In this document: one piece after another, positions 44,591-53,194 of the stretch
How the letters are laid out: each line of letters starts with the position of its first letter
Position numbering within the stretch: position 1 is the stretch's first letter
NCBI RefSeq assembly: GCF_019801175.1
Contig: NZ_JAHVJR010000002.1
Coordinates: forward strand, 62,001-126,000
Direction of reading: 5' to 3'
DNA from: Vannielia litorea
Lineage (GTDB): Bacteria > Pseudomonadota > Alphaproteobacteria > Rhodobacterales > Rhodobacteraceae
DNA length: 64,000 nucleotides
Notes under the pieces: model-generated
What the model saw: only the letters and a program-made list of their open reading frames with translations
Databases searched by the model: none
What the model was told of the DNA's origin: nothing
Made by a program: the position numbers and the translations under genes

Positions 44591-45592
44591 TTACCTCGCC
44601 CCCTCGACCCAGGCCAGCGCCTCCTCCAGCGCTGCCATGAAGGACCCCGGATCTTCGATCTGCGGAATATGGCCCAGCCCTTCCAGCGGCCAGAGCCGCG
44701 ACCCTTCGACCAGCGAGACCAGCTGTTCACCCTGCGCCAGCGGGGTGGCGGTGTCTTCCACGCCCCAGAGCACGCCCACGGGCAGGGTGAGGCCGCGCCA
44801 ACCTGCCTCGGTCACGCTGGCGGCGCCCTCGGGACGGGCGAGCAGGGTGGGCAACCAGTCGGCCATGGCAGGGGTGGTGCCCTCGCGCTTCATCGGGGCG
44901 TTGAGCGTGTCCACATAGGGCGCGGCCCGGTCCTTCTTGTGAAGGAAAGCCTTCAGCATCGGCTGCATCGCCCATGGGTTGGTGATGGTGGCCGACACGG
45001 CCAGTTGCCTTAGCGCGGGCGCGCGGAGCGGCAGAGGCAGCGCCTTGGCCTCCGCATCCAGCCCGATCGCGCCATCGACCACGATGAAGCCGGCAAAGGC
45101 CGCCTGATCGGACATCACCGCCTCCGCCGCAGCGCCTGCGCCGAAGCTGTGCGCCACCAGCACGGGCGTCACGCCCAGCGCCTCGGTCAACGCCAGCACG
45201 CGCTGGCCCTGCCGCACGCGGTTGTAATCGCCCTCCGCATCCCGCTCCGACCAGCCCATCGGGGGCATATCGAAGGCGATGGCGCGGTAGCCTGCGCTCT
45301 CGAGCGCGACGATGGTTTCATCCCAGAAGGCCGACCAGCCGACGGAGCCATGCACCAGCAGCACCGGGGTCGCCTCCTTGGGGCCATAGTCTATCACGTA
45401 GACCTCGCCCATCACGGTTTGCACCATGCTGCCCCAGCGGGGCGCTTCCGCTTGGGTTTCGCGCAGGGCGGCCATGCCGCGCAGCGCAAGCAGGGCAACG
45501 ACGACGATCACCACCAGAACGGCGGCAAGCTTCAGGAGGAATTTGATGAAACGGCCCACGGGATTACTCGCTGATGGTGATGGGGGTGCCAT
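44591..45592 (-). CDS. Membrane-anchored alpha/beta hydrolase
   Basis: An alpha/beta-fold hydrolase of about 333 residues with one N-terminal helix (FLLKLAAVLVVIVVVALLAL), so it faces the periplasm. Motifs are the oxyanion region LLVHGSVGWSAFW, nucleophile elbow VAHSFGAG with the catalytic Ser, an acid near GVLWGVEDTATP, and the catalytic His in LGHIPQIEDP. The start is unsure: ATG 45592 overlaps the L,D-transpeptidase by 29 bp, while GTG 45559 just after that gene's stop gives a shorter form. Substrate unknown. Confidence 0.87.
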   Translation of the reverse strand: MAPPSPSASNPVGRFIKFLLKLAAVLVVIVVVALLALRGMAALRETQAEAPRWGSMVQTVMGEVYVIDYGPKEATPVLLVHGSVGWSAFWDETIVALESAGYRAIAFDMPPMGWSERDAEGDYNRVRQGQRVLALTEALGVTPVLVAHSFGAGAAAEAVMSDQAAFAGFIVVDGAIGLDAEAKALPLPLRAPALRQLAVSATITNPWAMQPMLKAFLHKKDRAAPYVDTLNAPMKREGTTPAMADWLPTLLARPEGAASVTEAGWRGLTLPVGVLWGVEDTATPLAQGEQLVSLVEGSRLWPLEGLGHIPQIEDPGSFMAALEEALAWVEGAR

Positions 45593-46109
45593 CGGGCACC
45601 AGTGCCCAGATCTCGCGCATCTCGGCATCGGTCACGGCGATGCAGCCATTGGTCCAATCCCACGCGCGATGCAGCCCGCCGAGCCAGCCCCAGCCATTGG
45701 CGATACCGTGGATCATGATGTCACCGCCGGGGCTGTGCCCCGCCGCCTCGGCGCGGGCGCGGTCCTCGGCGTTGGGGTAGGAGATGTGCAGGCTGAGGTG
45801 GGCGATGGAATTCGGGTTGCGCCAGTCGATCACGTAGCGGCCGGTGGGCGTGCGCTCATCCCCCTCGCGGGCCTTGTGACCCTCGGGCGCAGCGCCGAGA
45901 CTCACCTCATAGCTGCGGATCACCGCGCCCGCGCGGAGCAGCTCGAGCCGCCGCTCCGACTTGTCGACGCGGATCTCGTCGGCCTGTTCGCTCTCGGCGG
46001 CCATCTCGGGCGCGGTGCCGGAGCCCACGCGGGCCATCGCGGCGGTATAGCCCACCAGCCCCACGGCCAGAACGGCAAGCGCCGCGACGATCCTAAAAAT
46101 ACGCTTCAT
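45564..46109 (-). CDS. L,D-transpeptidase (ErfK/YbiS/YcfS/YnhG family)
   Basis: A 181-residue periplasmic protein with an N-terminal signal anchor (RIVAALAVLAVGLVGYTAA) and a YkuD domain: IRVDKSERRLELLRAGAVI at the start, TPTGRYVIDWRNPNS, and the catalytic region IMIHGIANGWGW with W-TNGCIAV carrying the nucleophile Cys. It would cross-link peptidoglycan stems or attach proteins. It is the upstream gene of a pair with the alpha/beta hydrolase and is distinct from the short YkuD protein at 36941. Confidence 0.92.
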   Translation of the reverse strand: MKRIFRIVAALAVLAVGLVGYTAAMARVGSGTAPEMAAESEQADEIRVDKSERRLELLRAGAVIRSYEVSLGAAPEGHKAREGDERTPTGRYVIDWRNPNSIAHLSLHISYPNAEDRARAEAAGHSPGGDIMIHGIANGWGWLGGLHRAWDWTNGCIAVTDAEMREIWALVPDGTPITISE

Positions 46110-46265
46110 GTCCGACTGATAGCACCCATGGTGAAACACGGGTAGCGGCTCAATTCCTAGCGCGCCGGGGGCCGCAGGCCGGTTTCGGCGTGGCGCGCCG
46201 CTCTGCCGTTTCCCCCGCCTGCGCTCTGGGGTAAAAGGCCAGCGAACCCGTGAAGGAGCCGCCCC

Positions 46266-47777
46266 ATGCCCAAGCCCGTTGTCCTCTGCATTCTCGATGG
46301 CTGGGGCATTGGCGATGGCGGGCCGGGGGATGCCCCGGCGCTGGCGAACACCCCGACGATGGACAGGCTCCTTTCCACCTGCCCCCATGCCACCCTCACC
46401 ACCTTCGGCCCCGATGTGGGCTTGCCGACCGGCCAGATGGGCAACTCGGAGGTGGGGCATACCAACATCGGCGCGGGCCGCGTGGTGGCGATGGATCTCG
46501 GCCAGATCGACCTTGCCATCGAAGACGGCAGCTTTGCCGAGAACGAGGGGCTGGGCGCCTTCATCGCCGCGCTGAAAAAGTCCGGCGGCACCGCCCACCT
46601 CGCGGGGCTGGTCTCGCCCGGCGGGGTCCACAGCCACCAGAGCCACATGATCGCCGCCGCCCGCGCGATCACCGCCGCAGGCGTACCGGTCGCCATCCAC
46701 GCGTTGACCGATGGCCGCGACGTAGCCCCCAAATCCGCCAGCAAATACATCGGTGAAACCGAGAAGAACCTGCCCGACGGCGCAAAGTTCGTGACCGTCT
46801 CGGGCCGCTACTACGCGATGGACCGTGACAACCGCTGGGACCGGGTCGCCAAGGCCTACGCGGCCATCGTGCATGGCAAGGGCGAGGCGGGCGAGAGCGC
46901 GGTGGGCGCGGTTGCGGCCTCCTACGCCGCCGACAAGACCGACGAGTTCATCCTTCCCACCGTGCTGGGCGACTACGCGGGCATGAAAGATGGCGATGGC
47001 CTCTTCTTCCTCAACTTCCGGGCCGACCGGGCGCGCGAGATCCTGCGGGCCATCGGCGAGCCGGGGTTCAACGAATTTGATGCCGGCACCCGCCCCGACC
47101 TGGCCGCGCTGCTGGGGATGGTGGAGTACTCCGAGGGCCACAACGCCTACATGACCACCTGCTTCCCGCCGCGCGACATCGTCAACACGCTGGGGGCATG
47201 GGTGGCCAAGCAGGGGCTGACCCAGTTTCATATCGCGGAAACCGAGAAATACCCGCATGTCACCTTCTTCCTGAACGGCGGCAAGGAAGAGCCGGAGGCG
47301 GGCGAAGACCGATACATGCCGAAAAGCCCCGATGTGGCGACCTATGACATGCAGCCCGAAATGAGCGCGCCCGAAGTCTCCGAGCGGCTCGTGGCGGCGA
47401 TCGAGAAGGGCTATGACTTCATCGTGGTCAACTTCGCCAACCCCGACATGGTGGGCCATACCGGGGTGATACCCGCTGCCGTGGCCGCCTGTGAGGCGGT
47501 CGATACCGGGCTGGGCAAGGCGCTGGACGCGCTGGAACAGGCGGGCGGCGCGATCATCGTCACCGCCGACCACGGCAATTGCGACATGATGATCGATCCC
47601 CAAACCGGCGGCCCGCACACGGCCCACACGCTCAACCCGGTTCCGGTGGTGGTCTACGGTGCGCCTGAGGGCGCCAAGGTGCGCGAAGGGCGGCTGGCCG
47701 ACCTTGCGCCCACGGTGCTCGCCCTCATGGGCCTGCCCCAGCCCGATGAGATGACCGGCAAGAGCCTGCTCGCATGA
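46266..47777 (+). CDS. gpmI: 2,3-bisphosphoglycerate-independent phosphoglycerate mutase
   Basis: Interconverts 3- and 2-phosphoglycerate in glycolysis using two metal ions. The 503-residue enzyme has LCILDGWGIG with the first metal Asp, the phospho-Ser in GQMGNSEVGH, HALTDGRDVAP, FRADRAREIL and the C-terminal TADHGNCDMM. Full length. Start codon lies seven bases after GGAGCC. It overlaps the next gene by four bases (ATGA). Confidence 0.97.
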   Translation: MPKPVVLCILDGWGIGDGGPGDAPALANTPTMDRLLSTCPHATLTTFGPDVGLPTGQMGNSEVGHTNIGAGRVVAMDLGQIDLAIEDGSFAENEGLGAFIAALKKSGGTAHLAGLVSPGGVHSHQSHMIAAARAITAAGVPVAIHALTDGRDVAPKSASKYIGETEKNLPDGAKFVTVSGRYYAMDRDNRWDRVAKAYAAIVHGKGEAGESAVGAVAASYAADKTDEFILPTVLGDYAGMKDGDGLFFLNFRADRAREILRAIGEPGFNEFDAGTRPDLAALLGMVEYSEGHNAYMTTCFPPRDIVNTLGAWVAKQGLTQFHIAETEKYPHVTFFLNGGKEEPEAGEDRYMPKSPDVATYDMQPEMSAPEVSERLVAAIEKGYDFIVVNFANPDMVGHTGVIPAAVAACEAVDTGLGKALDALEQAGGAIIVTADHGNCDMMIDPQTGGPHTAHTLNPVPVVVYGAPEGAKVREGRLADLAPTVLALMGLPQPDEMTGKSLLA

Positions 47778-48907
47778 TCCGCGCTGCCCTGCTCGCCCTG
47801 CTCCTTGGCGCTCCGGCGACGGCCCAGCAGGCCGACCCGGCGGATATCGCCGTGGAGGCCGCCTCGCTGCTGACACGCGCCGCTGCAGCGCTGGAAGAAG
47901 CCGAAACCCGGGCCGACCGGGTCGAGGCGCTGACCCAAACCGTGCGCGCCTATGAAACCGGGCTGACCGCCCTGCGCACCGGGCTGCGGCAAGCCGCAAT
48001 CCGCGAGGGCGTGCTGCGCGCCATGCTGGAGGCCCGCGAAAGCGAGGTCAGCCGCCTGCTGGGCGTGCTCTCTACCATGGAGCGCTCGCCCGCGCCGCTC
48101 CTGCTGCTGCACCCCTCCGGCCCGGCGGGCACCGCCCGCGCCGCGATGACACTGGGCGCGGTCACCCCCGGCCTTCAGGCCGAGGCGGCGGCGCTCAGGG
48201 CGCAAGTCGAGGAAATCGCCCTGCTCCGCGTGTTGCAGGAAAGCGCGCGCGACACGCTGGCCGAGGGGCTGCATGGCGCCCAGCAGGCGCGGCTTGCCCT
48301 GACCCGCGCGATTGACGAGCGCACCGACCTGCCGCGCCGTTATGTCGAGGACCCGGCCCGCCTGCGCCAGTTGCTGGAGACTTCCGATACGCTCGCAGCC
48401 TTCGCCTCCGGCCTCAGCCGGATCGAGGGGCAAACCGCCCCCGAGAACGCCAGCTTCGACGCGCAGAAAGGCAGCCTGCCGCTGCCCGGCCCGGCCACGC
48501 TGATCCGCCGCTTCGAAGAGCCGGACGCCGCGGGCATCGCCCGCCCCGGCCTGCTGCTCGCGCTCTATCCCGGCACCCTGCTCACCGCCCCCGCCGCCGC
48601 CACGATCCGCTACACCGGCCCGCTGCTCGACTACGGAAACGTGATGATCCTTGAGCCCGCGCCCGACACTCTGTTGGTGCTCGCCGGGCTCGAAACTGTC
48701 TATGGTGAGCCTGGCCAGATCGTGACCGCTGGCGCGCCGCTCGGCCTGATGGGCGGGCGGGTGACGGAGGACGAGGCCGGAGAATTTGCCGAAGGTCAGC
48801 CACCGGAGGCTGGTGCGGAGCGCAGCGAAACGCTTTATATGGAGCTCAGACAGGGCGAGACCCCGGTGGACCCGACCGAATGGTTCGCCGCGACAAAGGA
48901 TGGATGA
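47774..48907 (+). CDS. EnvC-like protein with a degenerate LytM domain
   Basis: A 377-residue periplasmic protein: signal peptide (ALLALLLGAPATA), a long coiled-coil region at about residues 22-185, and a C-terminal M23/LytM-like domain. That domain lacks the zinc ligands; for example MILEPAPDTLLVLAGLETV replaces the usual HG...YAHL and LYMELRQG replaces the LHFEIR histidine. Like E. coli EnvC, it would activate amidases without cleaving wall itself. In gpmI-envC-ctpA, an order common in proteobacteria, it overlaps gpmI and ends 4 bp before ctpA. Confidence 0.9.
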   Translation: MIRAALLALLLGAPATAQQADPADIAVEAASLLTRAAAALEEAETRADRVEALTQTVRAYETGLTALRTGLRQAAIREGVLRAMLEARESEVSRLLGVLSTMERSPAPLLLLHPSGPAGTARAAMTLGAVTPGLQAEAAALRAQVEEIALLRVLQESARDTLAEGLHGAQQARLALTRAIDERTDLPRRYVEDPARLRQLLETSDTLAAFASGLSRIEGQTAPENASFDAQKGSLPLPGPATLIRRFEEPDAAGIARPGLLLALYPGTLLTAPAAATIRYTGPLLDYGNVMILEPAPDTLLVLAGLETVYGEPGQIVTAGAPLGLMGGRVTEDEAGEFAEGQPPEAGAERSETLYMELRQGETPVDPTEWFAATKDG

Positions 48908-48911
48908 TGGC

Positions 48912-50258
48912 ATGAAGAAGTTCACGATGGCCGCGCTGGGCGGCACGCTGGCAGGGGTGCTGCTGAGCACCCAGATCGCCGGCCCGCTGATCGCGCAGGA
49001 GACCGACCGCAACGCCTCGATCTACGAGCAGCTCGATCTCTTCGGCGACATCTTCGAGCGGATCCGCGCCCAGTATGTCGAGGAAGTGGACGAGAAAGAG
49101 CTAATCGAAGCCGCCATCAACGGCATGCTCACTTCGCTCGATCCGCACTCCTCCTACCTCTCGCCCGATGATGCCGCCGACATGCGCGTGCAGACCCGCG
49201 GCGAGTTCGGCGGCCTCGGCATCGAGGTCACGCAGGAAGAGGGTTTCGTAAAGGTCGTCTCCCCGATCGACGACACCCCCGCCGACGAGGCCGGCATCGA
49301 GGCTGGCGATTTCATCACCCATGTCGATGGCGAGTCGGTGCTCGGCCTAACGCTCGACGATGCGGTCGAGCTGATGCGCGGCCCGGTCGGCAGCGAGATC
49401 ATCATCACAGTGGTCCGCGAAGGTGTCGATGAGCCCTTCGACGTGACCATCGTGCGCGACACCATCAAGCTGACCGCCGTGCGCACCCGGACCGAGGGCG
49501 ATTCGGTGGTGCTGCGGATCACCACCTTCAACGACCAGACCTTCCCCAACCTCGAAGAGGGCCTCGCCAAGGCGGTGGAAGAGGCCGGCGGCATGGATGC
49601 GATCAATGGCATCGTGCTCGATCTGCGCAACAACCCCGGCGGCCTGCTGACGCAGGCGATCAAGGTCTCCGACGCCTTCCTCGAGAAGGGCGAAATCGTG
49701 AGTACCCGGGGCCGTCAGGCCGCCGATGGCGACCGTTACAACGCCACCGCGGGCGACCTTGCCGAGGGCAAGCCGATCGTGCTGCTGATCAACGGCGGCT
49801 CCGCGTCGGCCTCCGAGATCGTGGCCGGTGCGCTTCAGGATCACCGCCGCGCCATCGTGGTCGGCACCAAGAGCTTCGGCAAGGGCTCGGTCCAGACCGT
49901 GATGCCGCTCAAGGGTGACGGCGCGATGCGCCTGACCACCGCGCGCTACTACACGCCCTCGGGCCGCTCGATCCAAGCGCTGGGCGTGTCGCCCGACATC
50001 GTCGTGCAGCAGCCCACGGTGAACCCCAACGCCGAGCCGGAGGAGGATGAAGAGGCCTCCGCCGCCGCCCGCCGCCGCTCCGAAGCGGACCTGCGCGGCG
50101 CAATCAGCAACGACAGCCTGAGCGAAGACGAGATCCGCCAGATCGAAGAGGAACGCGCCGCCGCCGAAGCCGCCGCCGAACTCCGCGACGAGGACTACCA
50201 ACTCGCCTACGCCATCGACCTCCTGAAAGGCCTCCACGCACTGGAGCCCGCCGAGTAG
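48912..50258 (+). CDS. ctpA: C-terminal processing protease (S41 family)
   Basis: A 448-residue periplasmic serine protease. It has a signal anchor (MAALGGTLAGVLLSTQIA), a PDZ domain at about residues 85-170 (RGEFGGLGIEVTQEEGFVKV), and a catalytic domain with the Ser in GGSASASEIVAGALQ at about 294-308 and the Lys in GTKSFGKGSVQT at about 317-328, which form the Ser-Lys dyad. The C-terminus is rich in Glu and Ala. GGATG precedes ATG 48912; ATG 48900 would add four residues. Last gene of gpmI-envC-ctpA, closed by a terminator. Confidence 0.96.
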   Translation: MKKFTMAALGGTLAGVLLSTQIAGPLIAQETDRNASIYEQLDLFGDIFERIRAQYVEEVDEKELIEAAINGMLTSLDPHSSYLSPDDAADMRVQTRGEFGGLGIEVTQEEGFVKVVSPIDDTPADEAGIEAGDFITHVDGESVLGLTLDDAVELMRGPVGSEIIITVVREGVDEPFDVTIVRDTIKLTAVRTRTEGDSVVLRITTFNDQTFPNLEEGLAKAVEEAGGMDAINGIVLDLRNNPGGLLTQAIKVSDAFLEKGEIVSTRGRQAADGDRYNATAGDLAEGKPIVLLINGGSASASEIVAGALQDHRRAIVVGTKSFGKGSVQTVMPLKGDGAMRLTTARYYTPSGRSIQALGVSPDIVVQQPTVNPNAEPEEDEEASAAARRRSEADLRGAISNDSLSEDEIRQIEEERAAAEAAAELRDEDYQLAYAIDLLKGLHALEPAE

Positions 50259-50281
50259 GTTGCGGTTTTAGGTTATGAAAA

Positions 50282-50306
50282 GGGCGGCCTCCGGGCCGCC
50301 CTTTTT
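50282..50306 (+). terminator. Rho-independent terminator of gpmI-envC-ctpA
   Basis: GGGCGGCC (50282-50289) and GGCCGCCC (50294-50301) form a perfect 8-bp stem with a 4-nt loop, followed by TTTTT. Confidence 0.97.
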
Positions 50307-50358
50307 CGTTCCCCGCCCGCGCCCCATTTCCGCCACAGCCGGAACTGATGCTCGGCGC

Positions 50359-51036
50359 ATGTTTCACGAGTCCACTCCCGCCCGCACCGCCCTGTTGATT
50401 GACGGCGACAACATCAACGCCAAGCATGCCGAAGCAATCCTCGCAGCGGCGCCAACCGGGCAGGTCGCCCGTGTCTACGTTGATGCCGCGCACGTACAGA
50501 ATTGGCGGCACTTGGCGGCCTTCGAAATCATACACTCCGGCCAGCACAAAAATGCCTCGGACATCCTGTTGGCGCTTGATGCCCTCGAGCTCGCTCTGAC
50601 AGGCGGATACAATTACTTTACACTGGTTTCATCTGACACCGACTTCACACATCTCGCCCGCCGCCTGCGAAAGTACCGTTGTACGGTCAACGGATTGGGC
50701 AATAGAGATTCTTCCGGTCGTCTTGGGCAGGCGTTCGATAGGTTCGCGGAACTTCCATGCGAAGACGCACCACTCGCGTCCATCACAGCGACCTCGCTGG
50801 ACGAGAAAATTCGCACCGTCATCGCAATGGGTAGCCGCAAGGCAAGAGGTATCCTTTTCACCTCCCTCGGGGCCAAGATGTTACGAACTCACAAGATCAC
50901 TCTTGCGGACATTCCTGATCCCACTTGGCGGACCTATGTCACCAAGCGCCCCAATCTTTACGAGGTCGATCCGCCCAGCAGAGGTGCCTACATACGCTTT
51001 CTTAAGGACGGCTTCAGGGCCAACAGCTGTGAATAG
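50359..51036 (+). CDS. NYN-domain protein with C-terminal LOTUS/OST-HTH-like domain
   Basis: The 225-residue protein starts with a NYN (PIN-like ribonuclease) domain: ALLIDGDNINAK with two acidic metal ligands, KNASDILLALDALELAL with another, and TLVSSDTDFTHLARRLRK with the last. The C-terminal 80 residues (LDEKIRTVIAMGSRKARG to GAYIRFL) look like an OST-HTH/LOTUS RNA-binding domain. Such NYN-LOTUS proteins are often of unknown target. Compared with neighbours it uses more AT-ending codons (AATAGAGATTCTTCCGG), which hints at lateral transfer. It follows the ctpA terminator, so it has its own promoter. Confidence 0.87.
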   Translation: MFHESTPARTALLIDGDNINAKHAEAILAAAPTGQVARVYVDAAHVQNWRHLAAFEIIHSGQHKNASDILLALDALELALTGGYNYFTLVSSDTDFTHLARRLRKYRCTVNGLGNRDSSGRLGQAFDRFAELPCEDAPLASITATSLDEKIRTVIAMGSRKARGILFTSLGAKMLRTHKITLADIPDPTWRTYVTKRPNLYEVDPPSRGAYIRFLKDGFRANSCE

Positions 51037-51108
51037 TCCGATCTCCAGAGGCACAACCACGGCCACCCGGCTATTGAATAACCGCCCCGCCTCGCTCTAA
51101 CTCCCGGC

Positions 51109-51600
51109 ATGGCACAGACCGCAATCAACCCCGACTCGCTTCCCTATAGACCCTGCGTGGGCGTGATGCTTCTCAATGCTGCGGGCGAAGTCTTCGTCGG
51201 CCAGCGGATCGACAGCGAAACGCCCGCCTGGCAAATGCCGCAGGGCGGGCTCGACGAGGGGGAAGATCATCGCACCGCCGCCTTGCGGGAGTTGGAGGAA
51301 GAGACCGGGATCGCCGCCAGCCGGGTGGAGATCATCGCCGAAACCGCGGAGCCGGTGCGCTATGATCTGCCGCCGCAGCTGCTCGGCAAGGTCTGGAAGG
51401 GCAAGTATCGCGGGCAGGAACAGCATTGGGTGCTGATGCGTTTTCTCGGCGACGACAGCGAGGTGGACCTTGCCACCGATCACCCGGAGTTCTCCGAGTG
51501 GTGCTGGCTTCCCGGCTCGGAGCTCGTTGCCAACATCGTGCCATTCAAGCGGGCCGTCTACGAGGCCGTGGTGGCCGAATTCAGGGAGTATCTCGCATGA
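51109..51600 (+). CDS. rppH: RNA 5'-pyrophosphohydrolase
   Basis: RppH removes pyrophosphate from mRNA 5' ends and starts RNase E-dependent decay. The 163-residue Nudix enzyme opens with [11 protein letters not shown] and has the Nudix box [17 protein letters not shown] then EEETG at about 46-67, matching GX5EX7REUXEEXGU, with the RppH-type context WQMPQGG and HWVLMRFLG. Full length. Its stop overlaps the next start by four bases. Confidence 0.95.
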   Translation: MAQTAINPDSLPYRPCVGVMLLNAAGEVFVGQRIDSETPAWQMPQGGLDEGEDHRTAALRELEEETGIAASRVEIIAETAEPVRYDLPPQLLGKVWKGKYRGQEQHWVLMRFLGDDSEVDLATDHPEFSEWCWLPGSELVANIVPFKRAVYEAVVAEFREYLA

Positions 51601-52109
51601 AGCCCCTCGCCTCCATTTCCGCCGCCGCCGTGGCGTTCACCGCCGCGCTGGCCCCCGCATTGCCCGCCAATGCGCTCTCCTGCCTGCGGCCGGACCCGGT
51701 GCAGCTTTACACCCAAGCGCGCGACAGCGACGGGCGGTTCCGCATCGTCCACGGTACGCTGACCGCGCAGGAGACCATCCGAAAGCGCCGCCAGACCGGC
51801 AGCGACCGGCTCAACCCCAAGCCGGTGCATGTGAAGGCCCGGCTGCAGGGGATGCAGCTTGGCAAGGGCGGCTTTTCGACCCCGATCGACGCAGCCGTGA
51901 CGGTGACGCTGGAGTGCTTTGCCTCGTGGTGCGGCGGCTGGCCCGGATCGGATCAGATGCTGATGGCGGTCGAAGAAACCAAGGGCGGCGGGCTGACCGT
52001 GTTCTCCGATCCCTGCTCCTCGAAGATCTACCCCAAGCCCACCAGTGCCGAGCTGCGCAGGGTGCTGACCTGCCACAAAGGCGGGAGCTGCCCGACCGAG
52101 ATGCGCTGA
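51597..52109 (+). CDS. Small secreted protein of unknown function
   Basis: A 170-residue product with a signal peptide ([22 protein letters not shown]) and no recognised domain. It has several Cys ([29 protein letters not shown]) that suggest disulphides, and beta-type segments such as [14 protein letters not shown]. The ATG overlaps the rppH stop as ATGA, so expression is coupled. It is probably periplasmic or exported. Confidence 0.75.
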   Translation: MKPLASISAAAVAFTAALAPALPANALSCLRPDPVQLYTQARDSDGRFRIVHGTLTAQETIRKRRQTGSDRLNPKPVHVKARLQGMQLGKGGFSTPIDAAVTVTLECFASWCGGWPGSDQMLMAVEETKGGGLTVFSDPCSSKIYPKPTSAELRRVLTCHKGGSCPTEMR

Positions 52110-52150
52110 TCGTGCTTTTCCGCACATCCCGGCTCGGCTAGACGGGATGC

Positions 52151-52999
52151 ATGGGACAGAAAGTCGATACCCGCGCCATCGGCCTCGACGTGGGGCTTTC
52201 CTTCATGAAATGGCTCACAGGGGCCGAGAACCTGCATTACGGGCTGTGGGACGGGCTGGCCTGCACCGCCGAGAACCTTGGCGCGGCGCAGGCGGCTTAT
52301 ACCGACAAACTGTTCTCCTACCTCCCCGAGGGGCCGCTGCGGATTCTCGACATTGGCGGCGGCGCCGGGGAGACGGCGCGCAAGCTGATCGCGCTCGGCC
52401 ATGAGGTCGAGATCGTGGTGCCCTCGCCCTTCCTCGCCTCCCGCTGCCGCCAGAACGCGTCGGAGGCGCGGGTGCATCAGTGCTTCTTCGAGGAGTTCAG
52501 CGGCGCGGGCGGGTTTGACCTGTGCCTGTTTTCCGAGAGTTTTCAGTACATTCCGCATGAGCTGGCGCTGGAGGAGGCCTTTGGGCTGCTCAAGCCCAGC
52601 GGGCAGGTGCTGATCGCCGATTGCTTCCGCTCGGAGCACTACGAGGGGGTGAAGCGCAGCCAGACGGTCGGTGGCGGCCACCGCCTTGCGGCGATGCGCA
52701 AGACGGTCGCGGCGATGGATCTGACGGTGGAGGCCGAAGAGGATATCACCGAGGCCGTCGCCCCTTCGATCGACCTCGAACAGGGGCTGTTCAACGTGAT
52801 CGGCCATGCGGTGAGCCGGGTGGACGAGGAATTGAAGCTGAAGCGCCCCAAGACCCGCTGGACGCTGGCTTTCGCGATCAAGCGGATGGTGAGCGAGCGG
52901 CGCTTGTTCCGGCTGAACGAGCGGCTGAACGAGCAGAAGCGGACGGCGGAAGCGTTCTGCCACTTCAACCGCTACATGATCATGCGCTTGTCGCGGTGA
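52151..52999 (+). CDS. SAM-dependent class I methyltransferase
   Basis: A 282-residue protein with a Rossmann-type SAM domain: motif I ILDIGGGAGETARKLI at about residues 65-80, motif II HEVEIVVPSPFLASRC, and motif IV FDLCLFSESFQYIP. N-terminal MKWLTGAENLHYGLWD resembles the UbiE/cyclopropane synthase-like group. Substrate unknown, possibly a lipid or small metabolite. It follows the secreted protein gene by 41 bp; one copy of the palindromic repeat begins 7 bp after its stop. Confidence 0.82.
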   Translation: MGQKVDTRAIGLDVGLSFMKWLTGAENLHYGLWDGLACTAENLGAAQAAYTDKLFSYLPEGPLRILDIGGGAGETARKLIALGHEVEIVVPSPFLASRCRQNASEARVHQCFFEEFSGAGGFDLCLFSESFQYIPHELALEEAFGLLKPSGQVLIADCFRSEHYEGVKRSQTVGGGHRLAAMRKTVAAMDLTVEAEEDITEAVAPSIDLEQGLFNVIGHAVSRVDEELKLKRPKTRWTLAFAIKRMVSERRLFRLNERLNEQKRTAEAFCHFNRYMIMRLSR

Positions 53000-53006
53000 G
53001 CCCTGT

Positions 53007-53131
53007 AGCGCCGTCCCGTGGGGTGGCGCATGCAAGGGCTGTTCGTGGCACTTTATGGTGCGTTGTTCATCTTACTTCAGAGGTGAGTGCTGCCCTCACC
53101 GAAGCGCCGCCCCGGGGGGCGAGACGGCGCT
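53007..53131 (+). repeat. Palindromic repeat element, copy 2
   Basis: A 125-bp element starting AGCGCCGTCCCG (53007) and ending GAGACGGCGCT (53131), matching the copies at 24490 and 61008. Its core has GGCACTTTATGG and CATCTTAC, and the right part reads CACCGAAGCGCCGCCCC. It sits just after the methyltransferase stop. The remaining 60 bp to the dioxygenase gene show nothing clear. Confidence 0.88.
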
Positions 53132-53194
53132 GCACGGCGGCTTTGCCATGATTCCGTGCGGGGGCAAGGCTTAGTCGTGGGGAGCGCTCCTCCC

